Shown: one piece after another, positions 7,927 through 16,212 of the stretch
How positions within the stretch are numbered: the stretch's first letter is position 1
Layout of the letters: every line of letters begins with the position of its first letter
Source of the DNA: Williamsia sp. 1138
Lineage (GTDB): Bacteria > Actinomycetota > Actinomycetes > Mycobacteriales > Mycobacteriaceae
Direction of reading: 5' to 3'
Assembly (NCBI RefSeq): GCF_002095435.2
Contig: NZ_MJEJ02000034.1
Span: forward strand, 1-64,000
Length of the DNA: 64,000 nt
The notes under the pieces: generated by a model
Told to the model about the DNA's origin: nothing
Seen by the model: only the letters and a program-made list of their open reading frames with translations
Database searches by the model: none
Made by a program: the position numbers and the translations under genes

Positions 7927-8315
7927 ATCCGCCTCGCATTCGTGTTTTCGCTTGCTTGGTTTGTGCGCCTGACGTGACCCGGCTGGGCTGGGGTTGCGGC
8001 GGAGGCAGGAGCCCCGGCACGCGGCTGTCCGGTACCGGCATCGAGCGGCCCTGCCGCCCGATTGACCGGGCTCCGGTCGCGTCCCGGCGCTTGCATCGCG
8101 CGGGCGTCGGCGTGGTAATACCCGGCGTATTCGCGGTGTCGGTCGGTCGCGGCCGGGTCGAGAAGCACCGTGTTGGCCAAGCTTTCGGCATGGTGGGCGG
8201 CTGAGCGTTCACGTTCGGAACCGGGTTCGGCGGCGACGGCCTCATGGATGGCTTGCCGGGCCTCTTCGAGGATCGCGCCGACGCCGTCAGAGGGTGCGCG
8301 GTCTGCGCTGCTCAT
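7923..8315 (-). CDS. Hypothetical small protein
   Basis: A 130-aa protein with a helical N-terminal half rich in Ala/Glu (ILEEARQAIHEAVAAEPGSE) and a disordered Pro/Ala/Arg tail. Coupled by ATGA overlaps to the genes on both sides. Function unknown. Confidence 0.55.
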   Translation of the reverse strand: MSSADRAPSDGVGAILEEARQAIHEAVAAEPGSERERSAAHHAESLANTVLLDPAATDRHREYAGYYHADARAMQAPGRDRSPVNRAAGPLDAGTGQPRAGAPASAATPAQPGHVRRTNQASENTNARRI

Positions 8316-8731
8316 GCGCTGACCGCGTCAGGTGCTGGTGGCTGCAATGACTGTGCCCCGAGGTCGTCGCTGCCGCCGGCGGGGGTGGGAACGTCAGCCT
8401 GAGGGATGGTCTCGGCATCGGAAGTTTGTTTGCGCCGACCGCGTGCGGCGACCAGAGCGCCTTCGGGTTTAAGACCGATCTCGGAGAGGATCGAGGCCTT
8501 GGCCCCGTGCGTCTTCGCCAGTTCGTAGGCATCAAAGACCGCGTCCTCGTCCTCTGTCTGCCGTTGGGCGAGGGCCCGTTCCTGCGCCGTGCGATCGGCC
8601 TTATTGCTTTCGTAGGTGGCTACGGCGGCGGCCAGGTCTGCGATCTTTTGTTCGGTATCGGTCGGAATGATCTGCTGGCGATAGGCGTCGAGCACGCTGC
8701 TCGATGTCACCTTGCTCTTGCTGGTGGCCAC
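8312..8731 (-). CDS. Hypothetical coiled-coil protein, first gene of the operon
   Basis: A 139-aa protein. Residues about 10-80 are strongly helical and charged (YRQQIIPTDTEQKIADLAAA, ALAQRQTEDEDAVFDAYELA), typical of a small coiled coil; the C-terminal third is Pro/Ala-rich. It opens the leftward operon that faces the mobilisation genes across the control region at 8732-9137, which suggests a relaxosome- or transfer-linked job. Confidence 0.6.
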   Translation of the reverse strand: MATSKSKVTSSSVLDAYRQQIIPTDTEQKIADLAAAVATYESNKADRTAQERALAQRQTEDEDAVFDAYELAKTHGAKASILSEIGLKPEGALVAARGRRKQTSDAETIPQADVPTPAGGSDDLGAQSLQPPAPDAVSA

Positions 8732-8779
8732 TGCTGCCCCTTCCGGTTTTTTGGTGAAAAGTTGCCGAACCTCCCGGCG

Positions 8780-8806
8780 ATGTATCTAATGTATCTAATG
8801 TTTCTA
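8780..8806. repeat. Three tandem 9-bp direct repeats (operator or iteron)
   Basis: ATGTATCTA at 8780-8788 and 8789-8797, then ATGTTTCTA at 8798-8806, in an A/T-rich patch 48 bp upstream of the leftward operon. The placement between divergent operons fits a binding array for a ribbon-helix-helix protein such as the tandem ParB-C protein or the MobC-like protein. Confidence 0.6.
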
Positions 8807-8939
8807 ATTCCGCAAGGGAGGCCGACATGGGCGTGGCGACCGAAGGCATGACCCTGGTCCTGAGCTTCGGTAGACCGAGCCAGATACGTCCGCAGTACGA
8901 CTGCGAAAATGGCAGTGCGCGTGCGTTTTTTTGGTCTGA

Positions 8940-9030
8940 GCCACTGAGAGTGGCGGCGGGACAAGAAAAGTGCCAGAAGCGGGAGCAAGATATTCCAAAA
9001 CCCAATGGTTTTGGCTTGCGCCTGCTGCGA
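8940..9030. other. oriT: Candidate origin of transfer (oriT)
   Basis: The stretch holds two perfect inverted repeats: GCCACT-GAG-AGTGGC (8940-8954) and CCAAAACC-CAAT-GGTTTTGG (8995-9014). The second is followed at once by a G/C-rich CTTGCGCCTGCTGCG segment. An inverted repeat next to a conserved nic segment, just upstream of mobC and the relaxase, is the normal layout of MobP/MobQ oriTs. The exact nick position cannot be read. Confidence 0.55.
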
Positions 9031-9137
9031 GCACCCGGAAGAATTCGAGGTACAAGGTCGGCCGGTGACGGTGGACCGGTCGACTGGTTACAGGGTCGCG
9101 GGCGGGGACGCGACCCACGAGATGACGGGGGCAGCAG

Positions 9138-9575
9138 GTGCCGACAGTGAGCAAGGGCGGGTACCGCGCCCACACCTCGGGGCAGCCGCGTAAGCCGCGC
9201 CAGGTGTGGTTGTCGGACGAGGAGCGGGCCGTGATCGAGCGGGCCGCAGCCCAGATGGAGTTAACGCCGATGGCGTTCGTCGCTGCTGCCGGCGTGCGGG
9301 CCGCGAAGGCCACCACCGGTAGCGATGCGAGGGACACCGACAGCGATGCGGGCGCGGTTCCGCTTGATGTGGCCCAAGCCCGGGAGTTGCTGGACGAGGT
9401 CCGGCGGCTACGCCGGTTGATGGGCAACGTGGCCGGCAACCTCAACGATGTGGCCCGGCACGCGAACTCCACCGGGCAGCTGGCTCCCGAAACTGCTGCG
9501 GTCCTCGACTTCGTGCGCCGGACCAACGAGCGCACCGACGCCGAACTCATGGGTTTGCTGCGGAGGTTGCGGTGA
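9138..9575 (+). CDS. mobC: MobC-like relaxosome accessory protein
   Basis: A 145-aa protein starting at GTG (9138; an in-frame GTG at 9150 is possible). After a basic N-terminus, QVWLSDEERAVIERAAAQMELTPMAFV is a ribbon-helix-helix-like DNA-binding segment. The C-terminal LLDEVRRLRRLMGNVAGNLNDVARHANSTG matches the MobC/MbeC family, which helps the relaxase open oriT. The stop overlaps the relaxase start (GTGA), as in many mob operons. Confidence 0.82.
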   Translation: MPTVSKGGYRAHTSGQPRKPRQVWLSDEERAVIERAAAQMELTPMAFVAAAGVRAAKATTGSDARDTDSDAGAVPLDVAQARELLDEVRRLRRLMGNVAGNLNDVARHANSTGQLAPETAAVLDFVRRTNERTDAELMGLLRRLR

Positions 9576-11164
9576 TCGACAAGATTGGGCGCGGCTGGGA
9601 CGCACCCGGTCTGGTGTCCTACCTAATGGGGCCGGGCCGGACCAACGAGCACACCCGCCCCACGGTGATCGCGTCCTGGCAATCCGATCCGGGCGCGCTG
9701 CAACCGGCACAGATCGGCCCCGACGACTTCGACTTCGACCCGGCGGGCATGGCCGCGTTGCGCGCACATGTGCAGGCCCCGGCCGACGCTGCGGGTCTCC
9801 CCCGTCGCCAGCCCGCCGAGGGCGAGCCGGGATTCACCAAGCACGGCTATGTCTGGCACTGCTCGATCGCACTGCCCGCCGCCGATGGCGCGTTGACACA
9901 CGAGCAGTGGGGCCAGATCGCAGCGCAAGTCATGGACCAGACCGGAATAGCGCCGGCCAATGATCCGGGGGGTTGCCGGTGGATCGCTGTGCACCACGGC
10001 ACCAGCGCCCAGGGCAACGACCACATCCACATCGCGGCCACCCTGGTCCGCCAGGACACCGGGAAAAGGTTCTACCCCAAGAACGACTTTCATGTGGTTC
10101 GGTCGGTGTCACGGGACTGGGAGCGCAAGCTGGGTCTGACCGAGACGGGGCAGGACGATCGCAGCGCCGACCGTGCGGTCACGCGCGGCGAACAAGAAAA
10201 GACCACCCGGCAGCGCGCCGCCGGCCGGTTGCGCGATCGCCCGCGCACCGATGCGGCCGAGACGATCCGCGGTCGGCTACAGCAAACCGTTGCCGAAACT
10301 GCTGCCACCGCAGGATCACCCGATGAGTTCCTGGCCGGTCTGCGCGATCACGGAATGCTGGTCCATCTGCGCCGCGATGGCGCCGGAGCGGTGAGCGGCT
10401 ACGCGGTGGCCGATCCCGAGTTCACGACCAAGGCGGGCAAACCAGTGTTCTACGGCGGAGGCAAACTCGCTTCGGATCTGTCGTGGCCGAAGATCACCGC
10501 CGGACTGGCCCGCCACGGCGGTCCGCTACCTGAGCGGCCGGCGGAAAAGATCACCTGGGACCTGACCTCACAGAAGCTCCGCGAAGCCGCCGGGGCCGTC
10601 GTCCTGGCGCGCAGCGAGCTGCGCTCCACAGGCGCCGATCGGGTCCGCGGCGACATCGCCGTGGCCGGACAACGGTTGATGGTCGCCTACTCGCGGGTCA
10701 CCGACGGCGCGCACCCGGAACCGGGGCGGCCCCGCACCGCAGCGGTGTGGCACGGTCACCGCTCCGCCCGCGCTGCCCGACCCCACACCACACAGACCGG
10801 ACCGGCGGCAGCGGCAGCCGATGCACTCAACGACGCCGCCCGAAACCTGCTGGCATTGCGGATGGTCGCCGAACGCGGCCCGTCCCGTAGCGCGAGTATC
10901 GAACTCGCCGTTGCTCTTGCCGGACTCATGCTCGAAATCGCCGCGTGGCACGAGCAACGCCACCAACCCAACGCAGCCAACGCCGCCCGCTCGAGCGCGC
11001 ACCACGTCCGCGCCGGCGCACCGCAGACACTCACCCCCGCCGCGCCGGCCCCGGACCTACGCACCGATACCGCCCCGCGCACACCGGGCGTCGCCGCGCG
11101 CCCCGGTCTGCCTCAGCACCAGGGCCGATCCCAGCAGCCACCACCGAAAGGACCGACACGATGA
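9572..11164 (+). CDS. MobP-type relaxase / mobilisation nuclease
   Basis: A 530-aa relaxase. Tyr17 in LVSYLMG is the likely nicking residue. Motif III is clear at residues 141-156 (HHGTSAQGNDHIHIAA), whose His residues hold the catalytic metal. The first about 200 residues form the nuclease; the rest is helical and basic with a Pro/Ala tail. It nicks oriT, stays bound to the 5' end and is carried by the coupling protein into the type IV channel. It starts at GTG overlapping mobC and ends in an ATGA overlap with the next gene. Confidence 0.88.
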   Translation: MIDKIGRGWDAPGLVSYLMGPGRTNEHTRPTVIASWQSDPGALQPAQIGPDDFDFDPAGMAALRAHVQAPADAAGLPRRQPAEGEPGFTKHGYVWHCSIALPAADGALTHEQWGQIAAQVMDQTGIAPANDPGGCRWIAVHHGTSAQGNDHIHIAATLVRQDTGKRFYPKNDFHVVRSVSRDWERKLGLTETGQDDRSADRAVTRGEQEKTTRQRAAGRLRDRPRTDAAETIRGRLQQTVAETAATAGSPDEFLAGLRDHGMLVHLRRDGAGAVSGYAVADPEFTTKAGKPVFYGGGKLASDLSWPKITAGLARHGGPLPERPAEKITWDLTSQKLREAAGAVVLARSELRSTGADRVRGDIAVAGQRLMVAYSRVTDGAHPEPGRPRTAAVWHGHRSARAARPHTTQTGPAAAAADALNDAARNLLALRMVAERGPSRSASIELAVALAGLMLEIAAWHEQRHQPNAANAARSSAHHVRAGAPQTLTPAAPAPDLRTDTAPRTPGVAARPGLPQHQGRSQQPPPKGPTR

Positions 11165-12534
11165 CCGCACCCGAGACCGAAGTCCCCAGCCTGTCTCTGC
11201 CCCGCAGCGAACTGCTGGCCTATGCGATGGCCGCACGTATGGTCTCGGGCGCTCTGCGCGCCCGCCGCGAAGCCAACGGCCGCGCCGCGTGGGCTGACGA
11301 TGAACACGGCGCACGCATGGAGCTGGCCGCTGACGCCGCCGCGATCGACCTGCTCACCCCGACACAAGCCGAGCAGTGGAATCGAATCGTCGCTGACGGG
11401 GACGCAGACTCAGTACGCCATGACCCCGCAGGCATGGTCGTCTCCCACGCCGACCTCCCCGACGGATCGCAAGTCGTTCAAGGCGTCCTCGGTGATCGGG
11501 TGGTCACTGTCGCGGCCGGCAGCGCCGAAACCGGCCAGCACGTCCGCGAATGGCTCGCAGACTCCCCCACCCACGACCGGCTCACCGATCTACGGGCGGT
11601 GGCTAAAGACATCGCTGACGACCGGGCCGCCGCCCTCGCCCTGGACACCGACTCCAAGGTGCGAGCCGATGACGATCTGCTCACCGGGGCCACGCCGCAT
11701 GCCGACCAGGATCAAGAGCAGCAGTCGCAGACGCTGGCCGACAGGCTCGACGGCCGCATACCGGCACGAGTGTTCGACGACCCACGATGGGGCCTGGCGG
11801 AGAAACGCTTCGCCGAGTACACCTCGGCCGGCGCAGACCCCGACGCGCTCGCTGACGCGGTGGCAGGTCTCAGCTTCGACGCCAAAGTCCGCACTCCGGC
11901 CGGACTGGCCGCGTGGCAGCTGCACCGCACAATGAAGGGGATGAAAGAGCCCGCGACCGAAGACCAAGCTCGCCGCGAAGCCGCCGTCGAATGGCTGGCC
12001 ACCGAGGCCGGCAACGGTCCTGACGACCGAGCGCGGGCCGCCCGGCTCATTGGACAGTTCGATGAGGCCTTCGACGCACAACTGGCTGACAAATACCCCG
12101 GGCTGCTCAACGCCGCCGATGCCCAGCTCCACGATCACAACGGGCGCAGCGCATCTGAAGACGATCTCGCCGCACAGCACGAGCAGACCGCAGAGCGCGC
12201 CGACGACGAGCACCTGGCCGTAATCGCCAACCCCGACGCCGACGAGCACCGCACCAACTCCCCCGAGGGTGCGGAGCTCGCGGAGGACCGCGACAGTGAC
12301 TACGGCATGGCCGTCGACCATGAGCACACCGCGGCCGACGAACAGGCGAATGCTCAGCAGACCGACTCCGATCGCAGCGAAATCGCCGCCGAGCCTGTGC
12401 ATGCCGCAGCCGCTCCCCTGGCGACGGTGGGTCCTGCCGCATCGCAGGGCCAGTCACGCGCGAAAGCGATCGCCGCCCGCCCAGCCCGCACGCAACAGAA
12501 GACCCAGACCCGCGCACGGCCACGCACATCGTGA
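11161..12534 (+). CDS. Relaxase-coupled acidic protein, unknown
   Basis: A 457-aa protein translationally coupled to the relaxase. It is strongly acidic and Ala-rich. Residues about 1-75 are helical (ELLAYAMAARMVSGALRARR), 85-125 look folded, and the last 120 residues are low-complexity with a basic end. No catalytic motif is visible. Coupling to the relaxase suggests a relaxosome or DNA-processing partner; that is inference. Confidence 0.7.
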   Translation: MTAPETEVPSLSLPRSELLAYAMAARMVSGALRARREANGRAAWADDEHGARMELAADAAAIDLLTPTQAEQWNRIVADGDADSVRHDPAGMVVSHADLPDGSQVVQGVLGDRVVTVAAGSAETGQHVREWLADSPTHDRLTDLRAVAKDIADDRAAALALDTDSKVRADDDLLTGATPHADQDQEQQSQTLADRLDGRIPARVFDDPRWGLAEKRFAEYTSAGADPDALADAVAGLSFDAKVRTPAGLAAWQLHRTMKGMKEPATEDQARREAAVEWLATEAGNGPDDRARAARLIGQFDEAFDAQLADKYPGLLNAADAQLHDHNGRSASEDDLAAQHEQTAERADDEHLAVIANPDADEHRTNSPEGAELAEDRDSDYGMAVDHEHTAADEQANAQQTDSDRSEIAAEPVHAAAAPLATVGPAASQGQSRAKAIAARPARTQQKTQTRARPRTS

Positions 12535-12619
12535 CCACAACAGACCAGCTGCGCCGTGCCCCGGACAAGAACCACACAGCCCATGCTGCTAGCAGTCAAG
12601 CCTCTGCACACGAACTGGT

Positions 12620-13246
12620 ATGCCTATCAGCATGGCGATAACTCTGGAAGACACTCTGGCTGCGATCAGCCTTCTCCAAAACACCGAGACATGTACACGA
12701 ATATCCGGAACCGCCGAATACAGGTCGTGGGGAAAGACCGACCTGTCCGGCCCTCCGAAGACGGTGCAAAGGGTGGAGTTTGTCGTAGACAACGAACTTC
12801 ACTCATGGTCGGAGCGCAACACTAAGTTCCGCCAGTCTCGTCGCTTTACCAGGAACGCAGGACAAGAGTTGGTCGACGACAGTGGGCAGTTGATCCCCCC
12901 GAAATCACCGCCAGGATTCACGCACTGGCCCCTGCTCATCAAGATGCTGACGCCGAGCAGGTTCCCGATCTGGGGACGCCCAGGCGATAAGTGGCAGATG
13001 AGGGGCGCCGAATCCACCGAGCATGGCTACCTCATGCACTTGAACCGCGATACATCCCCCGCAGTGGCTGAGCTATTCATCGACACCACGTTCTCCCTTC
13101 CTATCCGCTGGACCGAGGTCAACCAGATCAGGCCAGACCTTGGAGCGAAGCAAGAGGTTGAGATCTTGGGGCTGCACGTTCCCCCAGAATGGAAGCGCCT
13201 TACAGGCATGGACATGTCCGAAGAAGGGGAGGACATGGCTGGATAG
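12620..13246 (+). CDS. Hypothetical protein
   Basis: A 208-aa soluble protein with no signal peptide. Base composition is less GC-rich than the mob genes, suggesting separate acquisition. Residues suggest a beta-rich fold (RVEFVVDNELHSWSERNTKF, GYLMHLNRDTSPAVAELFID). The in-frame ATG at 12632 is an equally good start. It stands alone, between the mob operon and a convergent gene. Confidence 0.6.
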   Translation: MPISMAITLEDTLAAISLLQNTETCTRISGTAEYRSWGKTDLSGPPKTVQRVEFVVDNELHSWSERNTKFRQSRRFTRNAGQELVDDSGQLIPPKSPPGFTHWPLLIKMLTPSRFPIWGRPGDKWQMRGAESTEHGYLMHLNRDTSPAVAELFIDTTFSLPIRWTEVNQIRPDLGAKQEVEILGLHVPPEWKRLTGMDMSEEGEDMAG

Positions 13247-13430
13247 GACGGTCAGTCGGTCACGAACCCGTTGGCACTTTCGATGTCCGATGCTTGCGCA
13301 ACCAGTCGTTGCAGCGGTGGTGTAGGCGAACCACCGCGCCCGACACCAGCACTCATTCCCCGCGGTGCATTTTCGGGGTTAGGCAGGTGTGCTCCCCGTC
13401 AGGTCCTCGCCGAGCCCAGCGATGAGAACG

Positions 13431-14213
13431 TCACACAATAGGACTCGTGTTAGACCGATCCGCAAACAGTTTCAACACGTCCTGGAGCAGATGAAGCGCC
13501 TGCAACGCCGGATATAGAACGGTCGTCAGGCTGCTCGTCAACCGCAGGTGTTGGACCTGGGGGTCCTCTGTTTCGAACTGCTCGCGCGACGAAGCGCCGA
13601 GATAGGCCCACGGACGTCCATGGGCGAAGCCTGAGCAGAGCTGCCACGGAAACAACACCCTGACTGAAGAATGCTCCTCGGCATATTTCACTGCTGCAGT
13701 ACTCGTATAGCCGTCTCGAATAGATTTCCGAGAAAGGCCGTGTGCATCTGAGATGCGGTAGAGCTTGGCGTATTTTGCCTTAAGCGTCGAGTTTTGAACG
13801 ACGTCGGGCAGGAGGTCGACTGCTGAGTGCATGTCGTTGAAGTTTTTCGCGTGCCAGCGAAGACCGTGAGCGATCCGGTCACCTGGGGCTATTGGGTGCA
13901 ACATCCAGAAGGCCGCCGAGAACGTCTCTAACGCGCCGCGTGAGAGCGAAAACGGCGCAGCAACGTGCAGCACTTGACTGTCCATCACCAACCGTTTGAC
14001 GGAGTGGAGGTGATCGACGCCGGCGGTCATGCACAGCCGCACCGAGTGTGAGAGCTGGTAGGGATTAGTCAGCGCATCGTCGGACGCTAGGGATGAACCG
14101 GCAGCGACTTTAAAGTCATCTCGATCCCCAATGCGTTCGGACATGCGGTCGATCAACGGCGAAATCTCGTGCCACTTCGCCGCAACCTGGTCCTCGGTGA
14201 CTTCGCCTTGCAC
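13431..14213 (-). CDS. Hypothetical all-helical protein
   Basis: A 260-aa protein, mostly helical, with conserved-looking His/Arg/Trp positions (SHSVRLCMTAGVDHLHSVKR, FAHGRPWAYLG). No membrane helices. The pattern is like uncharacterised proteins that accompany mobile DNA in actinobacteria, but no family can be named. The 184-bp gap before it (13247-13430) holds nothing recognisable. Confidence 0.6.
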   Translation of the reverse strand: MQGEVTEDQVAAKWHEISPLIDRMSERIGDRDDFKVAAGSSLASDDALTNPYQLSHSVRLCMTAGVDHLHSVKRLVMDSQVLHVAAPFSLSRGALETFSAAFWMLHPIAPGDRIAHGLRWHAKNFNDMHSAVDLLPDVVQNSTLKAKYAKLYRISDAHGLSRKSIRDGYTSTAAVKYAEEHSSVRVLFPWQLCSGFAHGRPWAYLGASSREQFETEDPQVQHLRLTSSLTTVLYPALQALHLLQDVLKLFADRSNTSPIV

Positions 14214-14216
14214 TCG

Positions 14217-14489
14217 TCATGCTCCGAAGGTCAGATCGGTGTTCTCAACCTGGTCGGCAGAATCGCTGAGGTGGATGGCTTGATCATGCCCAACCTTGAC
14301 CCACTGCCCGCCGTGCAGCTCGCCGAAGTCCACGTAGATGTTGTGATCCAATGTCGGAGAGTCATCCGGAAGTAGACGCGTCCAGTCGTGATGAATCTTG
14401 ACAATACGGCCGGTAATAGCGAAGTCCGGCCCTGTCAATTTCACAAATTGCCCGAGGTCACTGCCGTCAAGGCGGCTACCAGACTTCAT
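14217..14489 (-). CDS. Hypothetical small beta-rich protein
   Basis: About 90 aa from the ATG at 14489. A longer frame reaches 14549, but a -10-like TATAGT at 14555-14550 would place the transcript start inside that extension, favouring the shorter form. The sequence QFVKLTGPDFAITGRIVKIH with a later YVDFGELHGGQWVKV looks like a small SH3-like barrel. The next gene downstream on this strand begins 4 bp after its stop. Confidence 0.55.
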   Translation of the reverse strand: MKSGSRLDGSDLGQFVKLTGPDFAITGRIVKIHHDWTRLLPDDSPTLDHNIYVDFGELHGGQWVKVGHDQAIHLSDSADQVENTDLTFGA

Positions 14490-14645
14490 TGGAACCACAG
14501 TCTTCCCCGTTCGGGTAGGTTGCGGCGGCCCACGTGGACCGCCAGCCACACTATAGAGCTGACGTGCGGTAGCAGGCGTGCACTGAGTTCACGTACCAAG
14601 GTTTCTCGCGTCGGCCCTGCCCGTGAGGGCAGGTCAGAATTCTCA

Positions 14646-14960
14646 CTAGTCTGAGGCTCGTTGGGTGCGGGCAGCGTCGAGGAGCCCGAAACTGTGGGGG
14701 TCAGAGATGAGGCGGTCCACGGTGTGCTCAAGGGCCGCCGGCCCGAAATCCCTGCTGGCCGTCAGGACGATGGCCGCGCGGTCCCCTGCGGGTTCGATCA
14801 CGACTTCGAGGTCGACCCCGTCGAGCTGGTCTGTCAGATGCGCGGTCCACTCGGCCGCGGTCCGCTTGTCGCCGCGGAGTTCGACGTACACCGCAGCCAT
14901 CACTGGCTCATGAGGGTTTGGGTTGCCGCTGAGGGGCATGACTACAGCTGCGCGAGTCAT
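14646..14960 (-). CDS. Hypothetical small protein
   Basis: A 104-aa protein with an alternating beta-alpha pattern (VMAAVYVELRGDKRTAAEW, VDLEVVIEPAGDRAAIVL). It starts 6 bp after the stop of the lytic transglycosylase gene, so the two are probably co-translated. An internal ATG at 14900 is an alternative start. Function unknown. Confidence 0.55.
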   Translation of the reverse strand: MTRAAVVMPLSGNPNPHEPVMAAVYVELRGDKRTAAEWTAHLTDQLDGVDLEVVIEPAGDRAAIVLTASRDFGPAALEHTVDRLISDPHSFGLLDAARTQRASD

Positions 14961-14966
14961 TGGTTT

Positions 14967-15476
14967 CTATTGCGCGGGAACGGCGTTGGTGAACACCGAG
15001 CCCACGCCCTTGCGAAGGTTGGGGTCATCGACTCGTGTCAGTCCGCCTCTATACGCCGCTGCGATAGATACCGGATCGGTCGGGTGGCCGGCGGCCCTGA
15101 GGTTGGAAGCCGTAATGCAGTCCAGGCGGACGAGGGCTCCGATGGCGTCGGCAATGTCGAAGGGTGAAGCGACGCCGTTGCTGTCGTCGTCGGCGCCGTA
15201 GATCGCGAACACGTGAGGCAGCAGCTGGGCTGGACCTTGGGCGCCTCCTGGGGAGGTCGCGTCGATACGCCAGCGGGATTCAGCCCATACCTGCGCGGCG
15301 ATGAAGTCTGGGGTGATCTCGTGATGTGGGCACTGCAAGGGACCAGTGTGTATAGCGTGCTGGTACGCGGCAGGAACATCTACCGGGGCGCTGTGAGCTG
15401 CCCCTGGGTCGCTGACAACAAGGGTGGTAGCTGAGCCGCATATTGCTGTGATCACGGCTGCGAGTGAAAGTCTCAT
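14967..15476 (-). CDS. Secreted lytic transglycosylase (SLT fold)
   Basis: A 169-aa protein with a signal peptide (MRLSLAAVITAICGSATTL) and a compact SLT domain: AAQVWAESRWRIDATSPGGA holds the catalytic Glu (AES motif) and AQGPAQLLP matches the family GxxQ(F/L)MP element. Such enzymes cut peptidoglycan glycan strands. A longer frame to 15587 is rejected because it begins inside a terminator hairpin and would read through a hexanucleotide repeat. It may be a second, smaller muramidase for the transfer system. Confidence 0.75.
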   Translation of the reverse strand: MRLSLAAVITAICGSATTLVVSDPGAAHSAPVDVPAAYQHAIHTGPLQCPHHEITPDFIAAQVWAESRWRIDATSPGGAQGPAQLLPHVFAIYGADDDSNGVASPFDIADAIGALVRLDCITASNLRAAGHPTDPVSIAAAYRGGLTRVDDPNLRKGVGSVFTNAVPAQ

Positions 15477-15489
15477 TGTCGACCATCTC

Positions 15490-15525
15490 TTCGGGTTCGG
15501 GTTCGGGTTCGGGTTCGGGTTCGGG
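15490..15525. repeat. Hexanucleotide tandem repeat (TTCGGG)x6
   Basis: Six perfect copies of TTCGGG lie just 14 bp upstream of the lytic transglycosylase ATG. On the coding strand this is (CCCGAA)6. Copy-number slippage here would change spacing between promoter and start. Confidence 0.9.
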
Positions 15526-15538
15526 TTCTGGGAAGTGG

Positions 15539-15587
15539 GTGTGGCCGGAAGGTGCGCCGCCGGGGAGAAGCGCGCTTCCGGCCACAC
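15539..15587 (-). terminator. Terminator at the end of the type IV secretion operon
   Basis: A perfect 13-bp stem (GTGTGGCCGGAAG at 15539-15551, complement at 15575-15587) with a 23-nt loop that can pair further (GCGC). It is 64 bp beyond the stop of the DUF4913 gene. Confidence 0.75.
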
Positions 15588-15651
15588 CCGCGCCGCTGGT
15601 CAGCGAAGAGTCTGGGAGTGTGCCGACCAACGACGGGCATGGGGACAAGGC

Positions 15652-16212
15652 CTACTGCTGCGGTTGGCCGCTATAGGCACTGCCGGGCACCTCGGTAGTG
15701 AGGTAGCGACGGTGGGGTTCGTGAAGGTCGGCGGTGCAGCGATTGAACGGCCCTGTTGGTGCGATCAGAACTCCTAGATGGTGATCGAAGTGATCACGCA
15801 GGTATGCCGAGACTGCTTCTGGCCCTTCGCTGGCGGCAGCGATCTGCACTGACCGCAGCACCCAGAACCGGGTGATGGCTTCGGGGTGTGCGTACCAGCG
15901 GGTGCACCACCGCACGTCGCCCTGTCCGGAGTTGCTGAGTTTGCGTTCGCACCAGCCCGAGACGTTGGCCTGGACCCAGGGGATGAGTACAGCAAGGTCG
16001 GGTGGTCCGGACTCGGCAGCAGGGGCCGGCGGTTCGGGCGTGGTGTCCGGATCGGCCTGGTCAACGGCGTCGGTGGGTGGCGGGGTGTCGGCGAGGCGTT
16101 CGAGGGAATCGAGCGCTTGTGCGTGCAGCGTCGTGCTTTCGCTGACTCGTGCGAGCTGGTCCTGCATCGTTGCCAGAGCTGCGCGAAGATCGGCAATATC
16201 GTTGGTAGTCAT
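15652..16212 (-). CDS. DUF4913 family protein
   Basis: A 186-aa protein. The N-terminus is a helix (DLRAALATMQDQLARVSEST) followed by a Pro-rich linker. Residues about 85-175 carry the DUF4913 hallmark: WVQANVSGWCERKL, RWCTRWYAHPEAITRFWVLR and DHFDHHLGVLIAPTGPFNRC. DUF4913 genes are common on actinobacterial conjugative elements and their role is unknown. It is coupled to the VirD4-like gene by ATGA (16209-16212), so it may be an adaptor to the coupling protein. Confidence 0.85.
   Translation of the reverse strand: MTTNDIADLRAALATMQDQLARVSESTTLHAQALDSLERLADTPPPTDAVDQADPDTTPEPPAPAAESGPPDLAVLIPWVQANVSGWCERKLSNSGQGDVRWCTRWYAHPEAITRFWVLRSVQIAAASEGPEAVSAYLRDHFDHHLGVLIAPTGPFNRCTADLHEPHRRYLTTEVPGSAYSGQPQQ

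Noticed and set aside
9005-9193. Small Cys-containing frame next to the oriT candidate
   Set aside because: It overlaps the mobC start in another frame and begins inside the oriT hairpin; coding is unlikely.
10945-11160. 72-residue extension of the relaxase partner
   Set aside because: It lies inside the relaxase gene, and the ATGA junction at 11161 is the natural start.
15490-15525. CRISPR-like array
   Set aside because: Repeats are 6 bp, contiguous and without spacers.
15477-15587. N-terminal extension of the lytic transglycosylase with an Asn-Pro repeat
   Set aside because: It begins inside the terminator hairpin at 15539-15587, reads through the TTCGGG repeat, and would hide the signal peptide that begins at the ATG at 15476.
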